This document shows, in pieces, positions 5,975-9,357 of a DNA stretch of 9,357 nucleotides. How positions within the stretch are numbered: position 1 is the first letter of the stretch; each line of letters opens with the position of its first letter. The stretch lies in NCBI GenBank assembly GCA_900545835.1, contig URBB01000082.1, positions 1-9,357 of the forward strand. The letters are read 5' to 3'. The DNA comes from an uncultured Collinsella sp. (GTDB lineage: Bacteria > Actinomycetota > Coriobacteriia > Coriobacteriales > Coriobacteriaceae). The notes under the pieces were generated by a model. That model saw only the letters and a list, made by a program, of their open reading frames with translations. It was not told the DNA's origin and searched no databases. The translations under genes were made by a program, and so were the position numbers.

Positions 5975-6571
5975 GGTCGCCTGTTCACTGCAGCTGGGGT
6001 CGTCCATACGCCGCAACCAGCGTTCAAAAGCTTGGTACGGTAACTGCACTTCTTAATATGCATAGAACAATCGCCATCTTGCATAAAATAACGGCTCAGT
6101 CCGGATTTGCCCGTGCCTACCCCCGTCTGCGCCGTGCAATAAACCGAGTTTTCAGCATCGTGTTGCTGTCGGCACCGCCGCAATCTTGCAACATACGGGT
6201 CCCAAAGCTATTGATTCCTGCCGTTGCGCCCCCGAAGCACGTGCCTGCGTCCCGTCAGACCGCGATGCTTGTTCTAAAACACAATATATATGCGCCTAAA
6301 GACGTTGATTAACGCTTCCGATGCGTATGCACACAGCTTTGCATGCTGAATACTCGCAAAAATGCACGCCGCTCCCCATGGTACCCGTCTGCGGCAGGCG
6401 CGAAGCGAGTCGGAGCTTCGTAGAACGGGGCTTGGCGCATTGCTTGGCGGGCCCGGGGCCCTGCCGCAGGCCTTTGGTGCTGTGGAAAACGCCCGTGTTC
6501 GCGTCTGGTCGTGTGGTAAATGACAGACGGGGCGCCGGACGCGCGGACTTTGTGCATCTGTGCTCATTAGG
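5975..6571. other. Gene-free region with inverted repeats between the transposase and sufU
   Basis: I find no supported protein gene in these ~600 bases. Short open frames exist on both strands but lack ribosome sites and recognisable products. Bases 5975-6320 are comparatively AT-rich with scattered A/T runs (for example ACAATATATATG near 6290). Bases 6361-6540 are very GC-rich and hold several inverted repeats, listed separately. No tRNA, tmRNA, RNase P or SRP signature was recognised. The stretch may contain REP-like target sequences of the adjacent transposase or an unannotated small RNA. Confidence 0.5.
6387..6471. repeat. Long-range inverted repeat with internal hairpin, possible REP/BIME-like or structured RNA element
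   Basis: CTGCGGCAGG (6389-6398) is matched by CCTGCCGCAG (6460-6469), extendable to 12 pairs (6387-6398 with 6460-6471) including one wobble. Inside lies a second hairpin, CGAAGC (6401-6406) with GCTTCG (6415-6420). The octamer GCTTGGCG occurs twice, at 6430-6437 and 6442-6449. GGGCCC also occurs twice, at 6449-6454 and 6456-6461. Just outside, CGTCTG (6502-6507) and CAGACG (6524-6529) form another repeat. A nested layout next to a RAYT gene is compatible with a REP/BIME, but no second copy is visible here. Confidence 0.4.
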
Positions 6572-6602
6572 AAAAAACAGAGCCGCCCGTATCGGGCGGC
6601 TC
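6572..6602 (-). terminator. Rho-independent terminator of the suf operon
   Basis: GAGCCGCCCG (6580-6589) and CGGGCGGCTC (6593-6602) form a perfect 10-bp stem with a 3-base loop. On the minus strand it is followed by TG and six T (6577-6572). It begins 32 bases after the sufU stop codon, which marks sufU as the last gene of the operon. Confidence 0.93.
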
Positions 6603-6634
6603 GGCAATCAAAAACCTTGGATTCGGGGCATACG

Positions 6635-7069
6635 CTACTGGTTAGCTTGCCCCTCGAGCATGCCGTCGAGGGTGCGCCAGGCGAGCTCGGCGCATTTGAC
6701 GCGGGCGGGCATGTGCGAGATGTCCTGGAGCTGGGCGGCTTCGTCCAGGTCTTCCAAGTCGTCCTCGGAGAGCTTCTCGCCGCGGATCATGGCGAGGAAG
6801 AGCTCTGCCAAGCGGTGAGCTTCCTCGACGGTCTCGCCGGTGATGAGGTCGGCCATGATGTCGGCGCTGGCCTGGCTTATGGCGCAGCCATGACCGGTAA
6901 AGGAGGCCTCCTCGATCACGCCCTTCTCGACGCGCAGCTGCAAGGTGAGCTCGTCGCCGCAGCTGGGGTTGATGCCGTCGTGCTCGTGCGTGGGAGCATC
7001 CATCTCGTACTTATAGTCGGGGTGCGAGTTGTGCTCCATAAATGTGGTGGAGGTGTACAGATTACCCAT
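6635..7069 (-). CDS. sufU: SufU, zinc-dependent sulfur-relay protein / Fe-S scaffold
   Basis: The 144-residue protein has the SufU fold and all key residues: C37 and D39 in NPSCGDEL, C62 in GHGCAISQASADIM, and C126 in RVKCAELAW. These correspond to the zinc ligands (three Cys and one Asp) of Bacillus SufU, which accepts persulfide from SufS. The insertion between the second and third cysteine, typical of SufU against IscU, is present and acidic (SEDDLEDLDE, 101-110). The start at 7069 overlaps the 3' end of sufS by eight bases and has GGAG nine bases upstream. A later Met at residue 11 has no ribosome site. The overlap implies translational coupling, so SufU and its sulfur donor should be made together. 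A terminator follows directly. Confidence 0.96.
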   Translation of the reverse strand: MGNLYTSTTFMEHNSHPDYKYEMDAPTHEHDGINPSCGDELTLQLRVEKGVIEEASFTGHGCAISQASADIMADLITGETVEEAHRLAELFLAMIRGEKLSEDDLEDLDEAAQLQDISHMPARVKCAELAWRTLDGMLEGQANQ

Positions 7070-8387
7070 TGAACGTGCTCCAAACGTGATGCAGGCCGGC
7101 GATGAACTTGTCGATGTCGGCCTTGTCGTTGTAGAAGGCCACGCTGGCGCGGCAGCAGGCAAGGTTCTCGACGCCCAGCCAGGTGAGCAGCGGCTGCGCG
7201 CAGTGGTGGCCGGCGCGGATGCAGACGCCGTCCATGTCCATGATGCTCGCGACGTCGTGCGGGTGAATTCCCTTGACGTTAAAGCTCACAACGCCGTGGT
7301 GGTTGTCCCAGTAGATGGAACCGATGATTTGGACAAAGTCGAGCTGCATGAGCTCGCCCATCAGATAGTGGACGAGTGCCTGCTCGCGGGCCTGGATGTT
7401 CTCGTAACCCACCGTATTGACCAGGTAATCAAGGGCGGCACCCGTGGCGAAGATGCCGGCGGCGTCCTGCGTGCCGGCCTCGAATTTCTCGGGAACGGGC
7501 GCCCAGACGGCGTCCTGCTCGGTGACCGAATCGATCATCTCACCGCCGGTAAGCACTGGCGGCATGGCGTTGAGCAGGTCCATCTTGCCCCACAGCACGC
7601 CGATGCCCATGGGGCCCATGGCCTTGTGCGCGCTAAAGGCAAAGAAGTCGGCGCCCAGGTCGGCCACATCGACCGGCATGTGCGGCAGCGACTGCGCACC
7701 GTCGACGACCAGGTAGCCGCCGTACTTGTGCACGAGCTTGCCGAGGTTCTTGACTGGGTTCTCGACGCCCAACACGTTGGAGACCTGTCCCACGGCCAGG
7801 ATCTTGGTCTTGGGACCCACCTTGGCAAGAACCTCCTCGGTGGTGAGCTGGCCGGTCTTGGTGGGGTAGAGGTAGACGAGCTTGGCGCCGGTCTTGCGGC
7901 AGACCTGCTGCCACGGGATTAGGTTGGAGTGGTGCTCCATGATGGTGATGACGACCTCGTCACCGGGCTCGAGCACCGTGGGTGCAAAGCTCTTGGCGAC
8001 CAGGTTGAGCGACTCGCTCGTGTTGCGGGTGAAGACGACCTCGTTGGCCTGTGAGGCACCGATGAGGTCGGCGATCTGCTGGCGGACTTTCGCGATGGCG
8101 TCGGTGGCCTCGACGGACAGCGAGTACAGGCCGCGCAGGGGGTTGGCGTTCATACGCTGGTAGAAGTCGCGTTCGGCGTCGAGCACACAGGCAGGGCGCT
8201 GCGCGGTGGCGGCGCTATCGAGGAAGGCGATCTCGGGGTGCTGCTGGAACAGCGGGAACTGGCCCTTGTAGGGGTTGGTCTCGATGTCCACAGTGGGCCA
8301 GCCGCGCGAAGCCTCGTCGCTGGCGTCGAGCTCCATGGGCTCGGGGGCGGTGCAGGTATCGCATTTAACGTGCTCGGTGTCGATCAT
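7062..8387 (-). CDS. sufS: SufS, group II cysteine desulfurase
   Basis: A PLP enzyme of 441 residues that converts cysteine to alanine and leaves a persulfide for Fe-S assembly. Conserved features are LDSAATAQRP (56-65), MEHHSN with the PLP-stacking H152, D229 in VVDGAQ, the Schiff-base lysine K255 in FSAHK, and the catalytic C396 in RAGHHCAQPL, the group II (SufS) context. R413 (CCRAS) is the probable substrate-carboxylate Arg. The usual NVHRGxH segment reads NANPLRGLY (80-88), a variant I also associate with clostridial SufS. The protein has about 34 extra N-terminal residues containing C9-x-x-C12 before the normal start of the fold. The start at 8387 is supported by a 4-base ATGA overlap with the sufD stop and by GAGGAG upstream; M18 is an alternative. 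Its relay partner SufU is the next gene. Confidence 0.96.
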   Translation of the reverse strand: MIDTEHVKCDTCTAPEPMELDASDEASRGWPTVDIETNPYKGQFPLFQQHPEIAFLDSAATAQRPACVLDAERDFYQRMNANPLRGLYSLSVEATDAIAKVRQQIADLIGASQANEVVFTRNTSESLNLVAKSFAPTVLEPGDEVVITIMEHHSNLIPWQQVCRKTGAKLVYLYPTKTGQLTTEEVLAKVGPKTKILAVGQVSNVLGVENPVKNLGKLVHKYGGYLVVDGAQSLPHMPVDVADLGADFFAFSAHKAMGPMGIGVLWGKMDLLNAMPPVLTGGEMIDSVTEQDAVWAPVPEKFEAGTQDAAGIFATGAALDYLVNTVGYENIQAREQALVHYLMGELMQLDFVQIIGSIYWDNHHGVVSFNVKGIHPHDVASIMDMDGVCIRAGHHCAQPLLTWLGVENLACCRASVAFYNDKADIDKFIAGLHHVWSTFNG

Positions 8388-9308
8388 GCGAGCTCCTCTT
8401 CAAAGTTATCGATCAGGTTGTTGCCCAGGCGGACGACGGCGGCGCGGGTGCGCTCGTCGGTGGCGGAAAGCGCGGCGTCCTCCAGCTTGGCGCGGATGAA
8501 CAGGTCCTCGGCGGCGTTTTGGTCAAGGCCGCGGCAGGCGAGGTAGAACAGCTGCTCGTCGCGGACGTGACCGATGGTGGCGCCGTGGTTGCCGGCGACG
8601 TCGTCCTCGTCGCAGAGAATGACGGGAATGGTCTTGTTGTCGACGCCCTTGTTGGCCAAAAGCACCGTCTCGCGCTCGGTGCCGGTTGCACCCTTGCAGC
8701 CGTGCACGAGGTCGATGGTGCCACGGTAGACCTTCTTGGACGTGCCGGTCAGCACGCCGTTGGCGTCGATCTCGCACTCGGTCTTGCGACCGCGGTGGCG
8801 CAGCTCGTAGTTAAAGTCGCGCACCTGCTCGCGGGCGCCAAGGTAGTCAGTATCGATGGTGACCTTGGCGGTATCGCCCAACAGATCGCCGGCAAGGCCG
8901 GTGGCGCTGGCGCCGGCACCCAGGACGGTGTGTTGCACGTTGACGCGCGCGCCCTCGTCCAGGAACAGGCCGGTGTCGTCGAGTGCGATCCAGCTGTCAT
9001 CGAGCGTCTGCGTGCAGGTTACGTTGACGGTGGCGTACTCGTAAGCGCACACGCGTAGCACAGAGCCCACGACGCCCTGGCCGTTGACGGGGGAGTCCAG
9101 GGCTATGCGCAGATCGAGTGTTGCCTGCGGACGGGCGACGACGTCGATGGCGGCGATGGCCGCGGCTGCATCGACACCGCTCACGCGCACGGTAACCGTG
9201 GCGTGCTTGTATGCGGGCACATCGATGACGATGCGCTTGGTAGCGTGCTCGGCCAAGTAGGCGTAGGCAGCCTCACCCATGCCGGTTTCAAAGGCCTCAG
9301 CAGGGGAG
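8384..9308 (-). CDS. sufD: SufD, Fe-S cluster assembly scaffold subunit (5' end missing)
   Basis: The last 307 residues of a SufB/SufD-family beta-helix protein. SufD forms the SufBC2D scaffold with SufB and the ATPase SufC. The C-terminal signature is intact: GNHGATIGHVRDEQLFYLACRGL (239-261 of the fragment), with H241 matching the functionally important His of E. coli SufD, then the helical end NAAEDLFIRAKLEDA. Mid-protein parallel-strand repeats (HTVLGAGA, VYRGTIDLVHG, ETVLLANKGVDNKTIPVILCDEDDVAGNHG) also fit. SufD is preferred over SufB from position next to sufS and the C-terminal form, but the missing N terminus limits certainty. The gene is cut by the contig end at 9308. An apparent ATG start at 9337 is not real because it lies in the sequencing adapter, which would add ten false residues. 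The stop overlaps the sufS start by four bases. sufC and sufB probably lie further right. Confidence 0.9.
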
Positions 9309-9357
9309 CTGTCTCTTATACACATCTCCGAGCCCACGAGACCGGAGCCTATCTCGT
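9309..9357 (+). other. Illumina Nextera adapter and i7 index (sequencing artefact)
   Basis: CTGTCTCTTATACACATCT (9309-9327) is the Tn5 mosaic end. It is followed by the Nextera read-2 adapter part CCGAGCCCACGAGAC (9328-9342), the 8-base index CGGAGCCT (9343-9350; from memory Nextera XT N720), and ATCTCGT (9351-9357), the start of the P7 flow-cell sequence. These bases are not from the organism. Read on the minus strand they encode MGSEMCIRD plus part of a Ser codon, a well-known contaminant N terminus in protein databases. Confidence 0.98.

Noticed and set aside
5031..6192. TTGCAAC near both ends of the transposase region as element termini
   Set aside because: Only seven bases match (5030-5036 and 6186-6192), with no shared flanks; this is expected by chance over this distance.
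6058..6312. An 84-codon plus-strand open frame after the transposase
   Set aside because: No ribosome site before its ATG, no recognisable product, and a composition unlike the neighbouring genes.
6296..6607. Overlapping minus-strand open frames of 82-103 codons beyond sufU
   Set aside because: They are arginine- and proline-rich, start inside or next to the suf terminator, lack ribosome sites, and cover the inverted-repeat block.
9308..9337. ATG at 9337 as the SufD start codon
   Set aside because: It lies in the sequencing adapter; the gene is simply truncated at the contig end.

Overview
The window reads as a fragment of a high-GC genome from the Coriobacteriia (Actinomycetota), most likely a Collinsella-like gut anaerobe. 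This is inferred from protein content and codon use: a SufD-SufS-SufU order, a SufS with the NANPLRGLY variant motif, and a GGGtGRT-family protein paired with a NifU-like scaffold. No rRNA or other taxonomic marker is present, so the placement is an inference. The last 49 bases are not genomic. They are an Illumina Nextera adapter with index, so the right edge is the untrimmed end of a contig.

Layout from left to right. Bases 64-110 hold only the 3' half of a tRNA-Lys(CUU), followed by a Rho-independent terminator. This is the usual footprint of a tyrosine-recombinase element inserted in a tRNA gene, with the element to the left of base ~64. Next, on the minus strand, come a dinD-type DNA-damage-inducible gene (195-1055) and a FAD-dependent oxidoreductase related to L-aspartate oxidase and fumarate reductase (1217-2743). 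A strong terminator separates the flavoprotein from a minus-strand two-gene operon (3000-4757). That operon encodes a NifU/IscU-like iron-sulfur scaffold and a GGGtGRT protein, a conserved family whose role is not established.

On the plus strand, between two gene-poor stretches, lies a solitary REP-associated (Y1/HUH) transposase (5162-5974). The gene-poor stretch after it contains inverted repeats that could form a structured RNA or DNA element. The right third is the 3' part of a SUF iron-sulfur operon on the minus strand: sufD (5' end missing), sufS and sufU. The genes overlap by 4 and 8 bases, and a clear terminator follows sufU.

The common theme is iron-sulfur cluster assembly. SufS mobilises sulfur from cysteine, SufU relays it, and SufD belongs to the SufBCD scaffold. 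About 1.9 kb away, a second and separate scaffold (NifU-like plus GGGtGRT) forms its own transcription unit. That pair is the best candidate here for an undescribed system. The flavoprotein, dinD and transposase show no evident functional link to it.
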